64,000 nucleotides of DNA from Meghimatium bilineatum (lineage: Eukaryota > Mollusca > Gastropoda > Stylommatophora > Philomycidae). Every line of letters starts with the position of its first letter. Within the stretch, counting starts at the first letter, position 1. Under the pieces are notes generated by a model. That model was not told where the DNA came from. It worked only from the letters and a program-made list of their open reading frames with translations, and ran no database searches. Where the stretch lies: positions 61,149,475 through 61,213,474 of the forward strand of contig CM067306.1 of NCBI GenBank assembly GCA_034231615.1, given 5' to 3'. Shown here piece after piece: positions 44,833 to 55,724 of the stretch. The translations under genes and the position numbers were made by a program.

Positions 44833-45245
44833 ATGTCTGTATACAAGATTGTGGAAATACCTTTTATATACAAGATTGTGGAAAGTGTCTTTTACATACA
44901 AGATTGTGGAAAGTGCCTTTTATATACAAGATTGTGAAAAGTGCCTTTTATATACAAGATTGTGGAAAGTGTCTTTTATATACAAGATTGTGGAAAGTGC
45001 CCTTTACATACAAGATTATGGAAAGTGCCTTTTACATATAAGTGTGTTATAAATGTCTTTTATATACAAGATTGTGGAATGTGCCATATACGAGTGTTGT
45101 ATCTTTTATATACAAGATGGTGGACAGTGCTTTTTATATACAAGAAGTTGGAGACTGTCTTCTATATACAAGATTGTGGAAAGTGCCTTTTAAATACAAG
45201 ATGGTGGACAGTGCCTATTATATACAAGGTGTTTGAAAGTGTCTT
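44833..45245. repeat. 28-bp minisatellite, about 14 degenerate copies
   Basis: Unit TATACAAGATTGTGGAAAGT then GCCTTTTA, with divergent units toward the right end. Confidence 0.95.
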
Positions 45246-45284
45246 CTATATTCGCTGCATCTGAAAAAATGGCATCGGTCGTAT

Positions 45285-45690
45285 GTTGTCAGGACTCAAA
45301 AGGGGAGCAAAGAATAGCAGAACAGCTACCTGCCATGCATGTCAAGAAGGTGGTTAGAAGATTTTGGCACGAATTTGACTGTCTCATCCCATAGTGTCAA
45401 GGTGATTCAGAAGTCATTCTGAAATCTGATGTGTGGGATAGAAAGGCGCAGATATCACTGATATGAAGTAAATAACATACAAAGTATTTTACGGATTATA
45501 ATCTATTTACAGATTACATTCTATTTTACGGATTACATTCTATTTACGGATTATAATATATTTTACGGATTACATTATATTTGCGGATTATAACCTATTT
45601 ACGGATTACACTCTATTTTAAGGATTACATTCTATTTTACGGATTACATTCTACTAATCTGCAGGAGTTTGAGAACGAGCGCAGAAAAGC
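45285..45690 (+). repeat. Composite SINE interrupted by an internal array
   Basis: Head GGGGAGCAAAGAATAGCAGA and GCCATGCATGTCAAGAAGG; body GATGTGTGGGATAGAAAGGC and GCAGATATCAC. About 9 copies of a 19-20-bp unit GGATTACATTCTATTTTAC follow (45480-45650), then the SINE resumes with ACATTCTACTAATCTGCAGG and AGTTTGAGAACGAGCGCAGA. The unit looks like the SINE block GGACTACATYCTRCTAATC, so the array is an internal expansion. Confidence 0.75.
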
Positions 45691-45710
45691 AAATAATTTC
45701 ATACACAGCA

Positions 45711-46752
45711 CAGAAGAAACACATCTTCTCTCTATCGCACAGGAGAAATACATCTTCTATCGCAAAGGAGAAATACACCTTCTCTCTATCGCACAGGAAA
45801 AATACACCTTCTATCGCACATGAGAAACACACCTTCTCTCTATCGCACATGAGAAACACACCTTCTCTCTATCGCACATGAGAAACACACCTTCTCTCTA
45901 TCGCACATGAGAAACACACCCTTCTCTCTATCGCACATGAGAAACACACCTTCTCTCTATCGCACATGAGAAACACACCTTCTCTCTATCGCACATGAAA
46001 AACACACCTTCTCTCTATCGCACATGAGAAACACACCTTCTCTCTATCGCACATGAGAAACAAACCTTCTCTCTATCGCACATGAGAAACAAACCTTCTC
46101 TCTATCGCACATGAGAAACACACCTTCTCTCTATCGCACATGAGAAACACACCTTCTCTCTATCGCACATGAGAAACACACCTTCTCTCTATCGCACATG
46201 AGAAACACACCTTCTCTCTATCGCACATGAGAAACACACCCTTCTCTCTATCGCACATGAGAAACACACCCTTCTCTCTATCGCACATGAGAAACACACC
46301 TTCTCTCTATCGCACATGAGAAACACACCTTCTCTCTATCGCACATGAGAAACACACCTTCTCTCTATCGCACATGAGAAACACACCTTCTCTCTATCGC
46401 ACATGAGAAACACACCTTCTCTCTATCGCACATGAGAAACACACCTTCTCTCTATCGCACATGAGAAACACACCTTCTCTCTATCGCACATGAGAAACAC
46501 ACCTTCTCTCTATCGCACATGAGAAACACACCTTCTCTCTATCGCACATGAGAAACACACCTTCTCTCTATCGCACATGAGAAACACACCTTCTCTCTAT
46601 CGCACATGAGAAACACACCTTCTCTCTATCGCACATGAGAAACACACCTTCTCTCTATCGCACATGAGAAACACACCTTCTCTCTATCGCACATGAGAAA
46701 CACACCTTCTCTCTATCGCACATGAGAAACACACCTTCTCTCTATCGCACAT
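45711..46752. repeat. 29-bp minisatellite, about 36 copies
   Basis: Unit GCACATGAGAAACACACCTT then CTCTCTATC, extremely homogeneous, starting immediately 3' of a SINE tail. Confidence 0.97.
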
Positions 46753-46839
46753 CTGATATAAAAACTTCATCTCTCCTAAATTTTAAAACAAAAAAAAAAC
46801 AGAACAAATGCGAATATAAAAAACAGTAATCTTCTTTAT

Positions 46840-46945
46840 TCTCAAATTCCGACAGATTAACAGCAAGTAGTCCAGAGAACGAGATACGTTGTAGCGTGGT
46901 TTGCAGGCTGCGTGCGACGTCTTTGCATTTTGACCTGATACATCT
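46840..46945 (-). repeat. SINE-like repeat R1, diverged
   Basis: Minus strand: TAAAATCAGATGTATCAGGT at the head, then TACAACGTATCTCG and CTGGACTACTTGCTG. Decayed. Confidence 0.45.
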
Positions 46946-47164
46946 GATTTTAGTTACGACTTGTGAGTTACTTTGTCCCCCTATTGGATGGGACAGTCAA
47001 ATCTACCCTCACACCTCCTTAGTCGCGTCATACGACATGATGTGCAAACATCAGTGCTGTTATTTTTTTCTCCCATTTCAGGCCTCGGCAATAGGCGTGC
47101 ACCAATAGATAAGTTTGAAAAATTGACTCGGTGTTTTCGAAGTCCACAAGAAGAGTAATGAAAA

Positions 47165-47225
47165 GTAGGGCTGCAATATGCCATACAAGTCGTTAGAGGC
47201 GACTAAGAAATGGTACTTGCTTCAC
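47165..47225 (+). repeat. SINE head fragment
   Basis: GCCATACAAGTCGTTAGAGG then CGACTAAGAAATGG, the GTCGTAAGAGGCGACTAA-type core. Confidence 0.5.
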
Positions 47226-47299
47226 ATATATCTGTTCATGGGGTTTCTTTTATGTCCGTATCCATTTATTGTGTGGTAGTTCTCACTAGATATAAACAT

Positions 47300-47630
47300 C
47301 AAAGAAAAACAAAGCCATAATCATAAACTGCAAAACTGCAGAGGAACAACCGCTAAACATGAAAATACATGGAGAGATACAAGAACAAGTATATCATTAC
47401 GAATATCTCGGAGACAAGCACAGATAATGGTAGATGTGAAACAGAAATTAAATGTAGAATATAATGGTAGATGTGAAACAGAAATTAAATGTAGAATATA
47501 ATGGTAGATGTGAAACAGAAATTACAAGTAGAATATAATGGTAGATGTGAAACAGAAATTAAAAGTAGAATATAATGGGCAAAAGTACTTTCGGTGAAGT
47601 AAGCGAATTATTAAGATCCAAACAAACACA
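47300..47630 (+). pseudogene. LINE reverse-transcriptase carboxyl fragment with 37-bp expansion
   Basis: Reads KTKAIIINCKTAEEQPLNMK, IHGEIQEQVYHYEYLG (typical of the thumb-side region after the polymerase core), a frameshift, DNGRCETEIKCRI, and finally WAKSTFGEVSELLRS. The NGRCETEIKCRI segment is present four times in a 37-bp tandem array (47424-47575). Known LINEs have a single copy of this motif between the YLG and F-G-x-L blocks. Confidence 0.75.
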
Positions 47631-48139
47631 ACATTTGTTTGTAAGTTTAACTTTGGCATCTGTTTCAAAGTGAGAAATATGAAACATCATTAACCCGAAG
47701 ACAGTGGACCTTTCCCTAACCTCAACCCGACAAAATGTCTGCATTCCTTCATTTCCCTTGCCGACATTTTCAATGCATTTTTTAATGTTGTAAAATATGA
47801 GCAAACATGACACGAGACGCACGTGCCACATCTGACATCTAGAAAAGAAGTTGAGATGCCGCCCCTGATACAAACAAAGATATTTTGAAAGAATGCACCC
47901 GACGCCATTTATATGCACGTGTCTAAGCACCGGAACGGGAAATTAATATGAAAATAGAATAATTCCAACTGAACCGATTCAATATTTGCTCAGAATGAGA
48001 ATTATCGATTTTTTTCTGATAACTAAGAGAAGTCTGCATTACGAACACATTCGGAAACGGATTGAATTTATGGAACCTTCCAAGTTCTTATAGGTTCGTT
48101 TTTTTTTTTAGAAATAACCGCTCTTGTGTCAACCGGAGA
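47631..48139. other. No recognised gene
   Basis: A 123-aa minus-strand frame (47559-47930) and an overlapping 72-aa frame have no recognised domain, and the first extends into the LINE-derived array. Not supported as a gene. Confidence 0.4.
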
Positions 48140-48415
48140 CTGGACTAGTTTAAGGAACAAAGAACAGGGCGACTGTCTTCTTTCAAGGTTTTTCGTTGGA
48201 GGCGACTAAGGACAGTTGGGGCGAAATTGTCTGCAGCAGGTGACTTCTGCACAGGACTTAGCTTTTTACGTTTTTCGTTATTATCGTGGTTTTTGTTAGT
48301 CATTTTTTATATACGTGGAATCGAATGCAAAATATAGCCAAGGCCGACCAAAGGAATGCACAAAAGTAATCAAAATCAGTTTTTCAGGCCATGTTAACTT
48401 TCTTTTACACATGTC
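48140..48415 (+). repeat. SINE head plus dispersed repeat
   Basis: AGGAACAAAGAACAGGGCGA, CTGTCTTCTTTCAAGG and GTTGGAGGCGACTAAGGACA are the SINE head. The next segment matches 29440-29610. A 148-aa frame starting at 48315 (MESNAKYSQGRPKE) runs from this repeat into the following array and has no recognised domain. Confidence 0.55.
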
Positions 48416-48786
48416 TTTACACAGGAGAACGGTCATGGTGGAGGAGGAGGGGAAGGACGAGCTAACAACCTTTAACCTGTGGAAAAATCATTGTCACAAC
48501 ATGTTTTGTCTCGATACCTTCAAATCATTGTCACAACATGTTTTGTCTCGATACCTTCACCCTGTGTTCGGTAAACTGGATCGACCCTTCATGAATGACG
48601 GACAGAAGCCGACCTGTCAACAATTCACTTGTGTTCTTTTGGGGCAGAATCCTGAAATACTGCCGGACTGGAATGCATGTCTTTGGGGACCCTCGGGGAC
48701 TGCACATGCGCAAGCTCTCCTTCCCCTTCCTGCCCTGCCGTGTACACCTTCATGCCTTTGAGACAGAAATCTGTATATGTTTGAGT

Positions 48787-49165
48787 GTCGCCTCGTTTAC
48801 TCAACCGTCACCTCGGTTATTCATCCGTCACCTCGTTTACTCAACCGTCACCTCGGTTATTCATCCGTCACCTCGGTTATTCAACCGTCACCTCGGTTAT
48901 TCATCCGTCACCTCGGTTACTCAACTGTCACCTCGGTTACTCAAATGTCACCTCGGTTACTCAAATGTCACATCGGTTACTCAAATGTCACCTCGGTTAC
49001 TCAAATGTCACCTCGGTTACTCAAATGTCACCTCGGTTACTCAAATGTCACCTCGGTTACTCAACTGTCACCTCGGTTACTCAAATGTCACCTCGGTTAC
49101 TCAAATGTCACCTCGGTTACTCAACTGTCACCTCGGCTACTCTAACCTTGGTTACTCAACTGTCA
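48787..49165. repeat. 20-bp minisatellite, about 19 copies
   Basis: Unit CCTCGGTTACTCAAATGTCA, with CCGTCA variants clustered at the left end. All three plus-strand frames are open because 20 is not a multiple of 3. Confidence 0.97.
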
Positions 49166-49256
49166 GACATCCAACTACACCCCGACCCGACCCCAAATCT
49201 TCTCAGTCGTCCCTTGTAACATGCATCGCATGTTACAGTGCTTCTGTTTCAGGGCT

Positions 49257-49462
49257 GTTTTATCATGGGTGGTGCTATCATAGGGCCGTGCTATCATGGG
49301 TGGTGCTATCATAGGGCCGTGCTATCATGGGTGGTGCTATCATAGGGCCGTGCTATCATGGGTGGTGCTATCATAGGGCCGTGCTATCATGGGTGGTGCT
49401 ATCATAGGGCCGTGCTATCATGGGTGGTGCTATCATAGGGCCGTGCTATCATGGGTGGGTTT
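49257..49462. repeat. 31-bp minisatellite, about 6.5 copies
   Basis: Unit GTGCTATCATGGGTGGTGCT then ATCATAGGGCC; each unit holds two related half-units (GCTATCATGGGT and GCTATCATAGGG). Confidence 0.97.
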
Positions 49463-49739
49463 CAACTGTGAGTTCATCAATTGGAGACAACTTATTGTCA
49501 GTTTAGTTATACAATAATACTGAAATATTTGCGCCTTTCAGAAGAACACACTCTTTTTCGACAATTTGTGGTTGTGAACTAGGATAGTCAACCACTATCC
49601 AAGTCTGCTTAATCGACTCTTGCGACATGTATAACATTACCATTTTATTCTCTCATTTCTTGCTGATGTTCTATTTATAAATATATATAACTGGGTAAAT
49701 GACGGAATTTCAAAACTCACTTGGAAAATCAGTAAGATA

Positions 49740-50875
49740 AAATTGAAAACAAAGCTACGGGTCTATCAAACATGCGCGCTAAATACACTATACACGGATC
49801 CGAAACATGGACTGTCTACATCAAACATGGGCTACCTACACCAAACATGGACTACCTACACCATACATGGACTACCTACACCAAACATGGTCTACCTACA
49901 CCAAACATGGACTACCTACACCAAACATGGACTACCTACACCAAACATGGACTACCTACACCATACATGGACTGTCTACACCATACATGGACTGTCTACA
50001 TCAAACATGGACTACCTACACCAAACATGGACTACCTACACCATACATGGACTACCTACACCAAACATGGTCTACCTACACCAAACATGGACTACCTACA
50101 CCAAACATGGACTACCTACACCAAACATGGACTACCTACACCATACATGGACTACCTACACCATACATGGACAACCTACACCAAACATGGTCTACCTACA
50201 CCAAACATGGACTACCTACACCAAACATGGACTACCTACACCAAACATGGACTACCTACACCAAACAGGACTGTCTACATCAAACATGGGCTACCTACAC
50301 CAAACATTGACTACCTACACCATACATGGACTGTCTAAATCAAACATGGGCTACTTATACCAAACATGGCTACCTACACCAAACATGGACTACCTACACC
50401 AAACATGGGCTACATACACCAAACATGGACTACCTACACCAAACATTGACTACCTACACCTTACATGGACTGTCTAAATCAAACATGGGCTACTTATACC
50501 AAATATGGGCTACGTACACCAAACATGGACTACCTACACCAAACATGGGCTACCTACACCAAACATGGACTACCTACACCAAACATGAATACCTACACCA
50601 AACATGGACTAACCTACACCAAACATGGACTAACCTACACCAAACATGGACTACCTACATCAAACATGGACTACCTACACCAAACATGGACTACCTACAC
50701 CAAACATGTACTACCTACACCAAACATGGACTACCTACACCAAACATGGACTACCTACACCAAACGAGATAAAACACCTTTCAACAAAGATGTCTCCGTA
50801 AAATCTTAAACATTCAACGGCAGCATAAAATCACCAGCATAAAAGTGCTACGCTGCAGTCAGCTAATATCTGTGT
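49740..50875 (+). pseudogene. LINE fragment split by a 20-bp minisatellite
   Basis: Left flank reads KTKLRVYQTCALNT then, in a shifted frame, GSETWTVY, the L-L-Y-G-S-E-T-W-T-x-Y block after a LINE reverse transcriptase. After the array, the frame from about 50775 reads FQQRCLRKILNIQRQHKITS then IKVLRCSQLIS, which is the next conserved block. In intact elements these blocks are close together (inference from family knowledge). Confidence 0.75.
49804..50764. repeat. 20-bp minisatellite, about 48 copies
   Basis: Unit CTACCTACACCAAACATGGA. Three plus-strand frames of 150-244 aa (HQTWTTYTKHGLPTPNMDYL-like) are open simultaneously because the period is not a multiple of 3. Variant units (CATACATGG, TTATACC) define blocks that repeat, suggesting block duplication. 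Confidence 0.97.
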
Positions 50876-51414
50876 AATGAAGACACGTAATATAAAATAT
50901 AATGTAAATATAACTGGCCCAGGTTCGCAGAATTCCAAGCTGCCGCATTCCAAAGAAACTATATTATTCGGAGAACTGCCTGAAAGCCAGCGAGCCCACG
51001 GTAGAATAATCTTAAATAACAAAGACATATCGTAGGTTGTCAATGAAAGATCTCTTCACAAACCCCACAAATTGGGAAAGCACGGACAAAACTTGGGCTG
51101 ACTGGAGTCACAATCTGCGTGCTAGGGAACAATATGTTTGAATGCGGGGGAGAGGGGGGAGTATGTTAACAGATATGAAAGAGAAAAGAGAAAGGCTCAA
51201 ACTTAAATCTTCTGTTGCTGTGACATAATATTTTTGAAATTTTTTTATTTCTGAGAGAAATTGCTTATTGGCTGTTTTTCTTTGTACTTAATGACCGCCC
51301 GCAAGACCATATATAAATATATATACATCGTTACATGTTAATTAACTCATTAAATCCGGTATGCCTTAAAGCCGCAACTGACAAACGTGCTGTAACAATA
51401 AGCCAATTATACCA
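50876..51414. other. No recognisable gene
   Basis: Ordinary AT-rich sequence with short homopolymers. Confidence 0.5.
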
Positions 51415-51443
51415 ACGTGTATATATATATATATATATATATA
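51415..51443. repeat. TA microsatellite
   Basis: About 13 TA units. Confidence 0.9.
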
Positions 51444-51549
51444 ACGACATCTCAATAAACGACAGGAGAATAACAACCTTACCGAGACAAAAGAGATAAT
51501 GATGTTTTTTTTTGGGAGATAGCGAAATGTCGCATATGTGTTACTAGGC

Positions 51550-51775
51550 TACAAAAGCGGCAGATGACAGCACTCATCTGCCATTATGTTATGTATGTCG
51601 AAAGAGGCGACTAAGGAAGGGACAAAAAATTCGTGCTATGTGAGATCTTTCAGTCTGAAAGATGTAGAATATTGCAGAAAAGCTGCAAATAGTGACACAA
51701 TGCGGGTAGTTTTGTTTTACTACATTTCGCTTACCAGCGGGAGTTTGAGAACGAACGGAGACGAAGACGAATAAT
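51550..51775 (+). repeat. Composite SINE, diverged
   Basis: Head TGTATGTCGAAAGAGGCGAC then TAAGGAAGGGAC; body AGTCTGAAAGATGTAGAATA; tail GGGAGTTTGAGAACGAACGG then AGACGAAGACGA. The GGACTACAT block is decayed to TTTACTACATTTCGC. Confidence 0.6.
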
Positions 51776-51929
51776 TGTATGCAACGTTGATATTATGAAT
51801 ATTAGCGCTTTCCTCCTTAACCCCGGTACTACATGGACGCTTCCTTGTAGATGAGTATTATTAAGTGAAGCGATATGTGCGCCACTTTTGTTAAATTGTT
51901 ACGGATAATATCTACATCAATTCGTACAC

Positions 51930-52157
51930 ATATGACTGATGCATGTGTTGATATGACTGATGCATGTGTTGATATGACTGATGTATGTGTTGATATGACT
52001 GATGCATGTGTTGATATGACTGATGCATGTGTTGATATGACTGATGCATGTGTTGATATGACTGATGCATGTGTTGATATGACTGATGCATGTGTTGATA
52101 TGACTGATAAATCTGTTGATATTACTGATGCATGTGTTGATATGACTGATGCATGTT
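51930..52157. repeat. 21-bp minisatellite, about 10.5 copies
   Basis: Unit TGATATGACTGATGCATGTG plus T; encodes DMTDACV repeats because 21 keeps the frame. Confidence 0.97.
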
Positions 52158-52359
52158 AATTGTGCACGAAGCTAATTGAACTATTGATCTGTTTGTGACG
52201 TAGGTAAATCCCAACATGCGCGATATATTTCACTTCCTACAGCCCATTTCGTGAGTGATTGATTATCATTTTGATGTGCCTCACTTAAGCATGTTTAATC
52301 TGCTACAAATCTGCAACAATCTACTACTGTTCGTTTTCTGCTATATGTTTTAATTGTGT

Positions 52360-52450
52360 TTCAATTGTTGTCTTGATAAAGGTCTTTTGGTCGAAACGTC
52401 TATTTCTGTGTGTTATTACGTTTGTCTCTAACTAACAAAACTGTATTACC
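52360..52450 (+). repeat. GGTCGAAACGTC motif repeat, copy 5
   Basis: 52372-52401 reads CTTGATAAAGGTCTTTTGGT then CGAAACGTC, followed by AACTAACAAAACTGTATTAC. Confidence 0.55.
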
Positions 52451-53985
52451 ATATTCCTGGATACACCTGTTTCATCTGCTACAGACTGGTCAGTCCCATT
52501 TATTTTGATTTTTCATTCTGGATGACAATTGTTCTGTGTTACTTCGATTACTTCAGTTTTTCTGCTATTCAGAAAAGAAAATATGAATAGATTGCTGTAG
52601 ACAGAAGTAATATATCGGTTTATCGACACAGCTGGTGGTCTAAGTGAGGATTTTAGCTGCTTTAACAAAGACAAAGAGTTTAATCATTATAGTCACTAAC
52701 CACCAACAACCCAAATAAAAGGCCCATTTATGATAGTTTTGATCTAAGGTAAACAACTCAGGATTTGTTTAGTGTTTATGAAGACTGCAGTGGTTGTGTC
52801 CCCTATAGTGTTATTTTTCTTCGGTAGGGAATTGTGTGTATTTACAATCATATTAAACAGCGCATGTTTTCTTGTGATGTTAGCTCTTTCAGATAAGCAA
52901 GAACATCTCCAAGCAATGGAGAAACATTGAAAAAGTATGTTGTCTGGGCACTTGATGGGACAAAATTTTCTTTCCAACACCTCCCTGCACGGGGCAATTG
53001 TGAGCGGGAGAAGAACTGTTTAAAAGTAAATCATGCATTGTTAATATTTAAGACTGGACATAATTCAGTTTCTTCACGCTCAAACAGGCACCACAAAAAT
53101 GCTGTATTGCTGTTTTTTTAACGTGACTCCCAGGGGTTATGGGTTTGATTAAGATGATGCTAAGATTTAAGTTAAGCCACATAGGCCCATCTTATCAGTT
53201 TACCGCAAGTCTTTAATTATGGAAGGCTTTGCTGGCCCGTGATAGTTCCATATCAGCACAATTATTTAATTTTATGCTGTGATAATGTCGTGTGTACATG
53301 TTTGCTTGGGTTCATTGCAAATACTATGGTTCAATAAGGGAAGAAGTACATACATTCCAACTTTTTAATATTATGCGCAGTGTCATTGCAACTTTGTTAT
53401 AGTATGCGTAGCTTTCGTCACTGAAATCACGCCACTGCCAAACCGTGTTGCCACAAAAACAAAATGGCTAATTTAATCCGAGATGTATGTTTTCTGAGTT
53501 TATCAGCTACCTATATAGACGCTGTACATTTGTTACAAACTCGATGTGTCCGACACAATGAAAAGACGTGTGACCTGGGTCATCATGGAAGTGGGCGGGG
53601 GTGATTGCTCTCAATGTGTAGCGCGCATAACGATGCATCGGCAGCAATCCTAGCTACTGCAACATGCGTACTGCAACTTTATGGATATTTATGATAACAA
53701 TGCTTATCTTCCGATATTTAGTTTTTCAACTTTGCATTCCAACTTTTTAAATATTATAATATTATTTCGTATTCCGCTAAATAATGTTGGCACCTCTGCC
53801 CGTATTGCATCAGTTTTTGTTTAAAATAGCATATACGGTTTTAGGGAGTTAGCGTAACCGTTCACTTTTATTTCGATGTGTCACCCTGCACGCAAAATGT
53901 GCTCAGACCCTTTTAGCTAAATAAAAGTGATCTTGACAACCTCAGATCACTTGAAACAAAAACCATATCTGCTAAGTATCAATCA
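52451..53985. other. No recognisable gene
   Basis: The longest stretch free of repeats that I recognise (about 1.5 kb). Frames are below 80 aa on both strands. If the window has an unannotated exon or regulatory region, this and 27456-28700 are where to look, but I see no positive evidence. Confidence 0.5.
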
Positions 53986-53989
53986 GACA

Positions 53990-55167
53990 GACTATGCACT
54001 GTAGGCAGTAGACTATAGGCTGTAGACTATAGACTGTAGATTATAGACTGTAGACTATGCAATTTAGACTATGGACTGTATACTATAGACTGTAGACTAT
54101 GTACTGTAGAATATGTACTGTAGACTGGACTGTAGATTATGGCCGGTAGACTATTAATTGTAGACTATGTACTGTAGACTATGTACTGTAGACTATGGAG
54201 TGTAGACTATGGAGTGTAGACTATGGAGTGTAGACTATGTACTGTAGAATATGGAGTGTAGACTATGGAGTGTAGACTATGGAGTGCAGACTATGGAGAG
54301 TAGACTATTGATTGTAGGCTATATACTGTAGACTATGTACTGTAGACTATTGATTGTAGACTATGTACTGTAGACTATGTACTGTAGACTATGTACTGTA
54401 GACTATTGATTGTGGACTATGTACTGTAGGCTATGTACTGTAGACTATGTAGTGTAGACTATTGATTGTAGACTATGTACTGTAGACTATTGATTGTAGA
54501 CTATGGAGTGTAGACTATTGATTGTAGACTATGTACTGTAGACTATGTAGTGTAGACTATTGATTGTAGACTATGTACTGTAGACTATGGAGTGTAGACT
54601 ATGGAGTGTAGACTATGGAGTGTAGACTATGGAGTGTAGACTATGGAGTGTAGACTATGGAGTGTAGACTATGGAGTGTAGACTATGGAGTGTAGACTAT
54701 GGAGTGTAGACTATGTACTGTAGAATATGGAGTGTAGACTATGGAGTGTAGACTATGGAGTGCAGACTATGGAGAGTAGACTATTGATTGTAGGCTATAT
54801 ACTGTAGACTATGTACTGTAGACTATTGATTGTAGACTATGTACTGTAGACTATGTACTGTAGACTATGTACTGTAGACTATTGATTGTGGACTATGTAC
54901 TGTAGGCTATGTACTGTAGACTATGTAGTGTAGACTATTGATTGTAGACTATGTACTGTAGACTATTGATTGTAGACTATGGAGTGTAGACTATTGATTG
55001 TAGACTATGTACTGTAGACTATGTAGTGTAGACTATTGATTGTAGACTATGTACTGTAGACTATGGAGTGTAGACTATGGAGTGTAGACTATGGAGTGTA
55101 GACTATGGAGTGTAGACTATGGAGTGTAGACTATGGAGTGTAGACTATGGAGTGTAGACTATGGACA
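53990..55167. repeat. 14-bp minisatellite with 476-bp higher-order period
   Basis: Units GTAGACTATGGAGT, GTAGACTATGTACT and GTAGACTATTGATT. The marker GTAGAATATGGAGTG near 54244 recurs 476 bp (34 units) later near 54720, with the same order of variants following, ending at 55167. Confidence 0.97.
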
Positions 55168-55224
55168 ACGAATCTAAAATACTATTAAGTTTTTGAAAAC
55201 GAGATGTGCAATGTTAAAAATATT

Positions 55225-55390
55225 CACGATTATGCCGAAAACGGATGTGCTGGACCGGAAGGTGAAAATAGCTATGTTCTAAACTTGCAGCACAATGAAC
55301 TGTGCTCTTGCCGAAGGAAATCACACGAACTTTCTTGTTGGTTATCAGAGCGCGAGCACAATAGAAGAAGAATATCCGATATATATTATT
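55225..55390 (+). repeat. SINE variant (shared with 30375-30545)
   Basis: TGCCGAAAACGGATGTGCTG, GACCGGAAGGTGAAAATAG, CTTGCAGCACAATG, GAAATCACACGAACTTTCTT, GTTGGTTATCAGAGCGCGAG, AGAAGAAGAATATC. Same block order as the minus-strand copy at 30375. Confidence 0.65.
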
Positions 55391-55404
55391 CACATCTATT
55401 CCTG

Positions 55405-55525
55405 TTAATAACAATAGCTATACCAGTAGCGATAACAGTAGCGATAACAATAGCGATAACAGTAGCGATAACAGTAGCCATAACAGTAGCTATACCAGTA
55501 GTGACAACATTAGCGAAACCAGCAC
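55405..55525. repeat. 12-bp/6-bp AGTAGC, GATAAC array
   Basis: GTAGCGATAACA-type units, about 9 copies, starting at a SINE tail. Confidence 0.9.
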
Positions 55526-55549
55526 AAACAACAGTGATAGTATCAGTAG

Positions 55550-55720
55550 CCACGCCAAAGACGGATGTGTCGGGCCATTGGCGCAAATAAAACGGCGACA
55601 CAACGCATTTCCATTCTCTTGACTAAATCCTGCTGGAAATCTAGTAGGACAATTGTCCTGCTACAAGAGAGATCTGACGGGAGTTTGAGAATGAATGCTG
55701 AAGAAGAAGAAGAAGAATCA
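55550..55720 (+). repeat. SINE-like repeat R1, full length
   Basis: GCCAAAGACGGATGTGTCGG, GCCATTGGCGCAAATAAAAC, GGCGACACAACGCATTTCCA, TCTTGACTAAATCCTGCTGG, AAATCTAGTAGGACAATTGT, GAGAATGAATGCTGAAGAAG, tail of GAA units. Confidence 0.8.
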
Positions 55721-55724
55721 GTAG

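Noticed and set aside
45711..46752. CRISPR-like regular array
   Set aside because: The 29-bp units are directly adjacent with no unique spacers; it is a minisatellite in a eukaryotic context.
48595..49314. A 239-aa plus-strand frame
   Set aside because: Its middle is the 20-bp minisatellite, and two other frames over the same bases are also open.
49743..50772. Several 114-244-aa overlapping plus-strand frames
   Set aside because: All come from the 20-bp minisatellite; three frames are open at once with the same periodic peptide.
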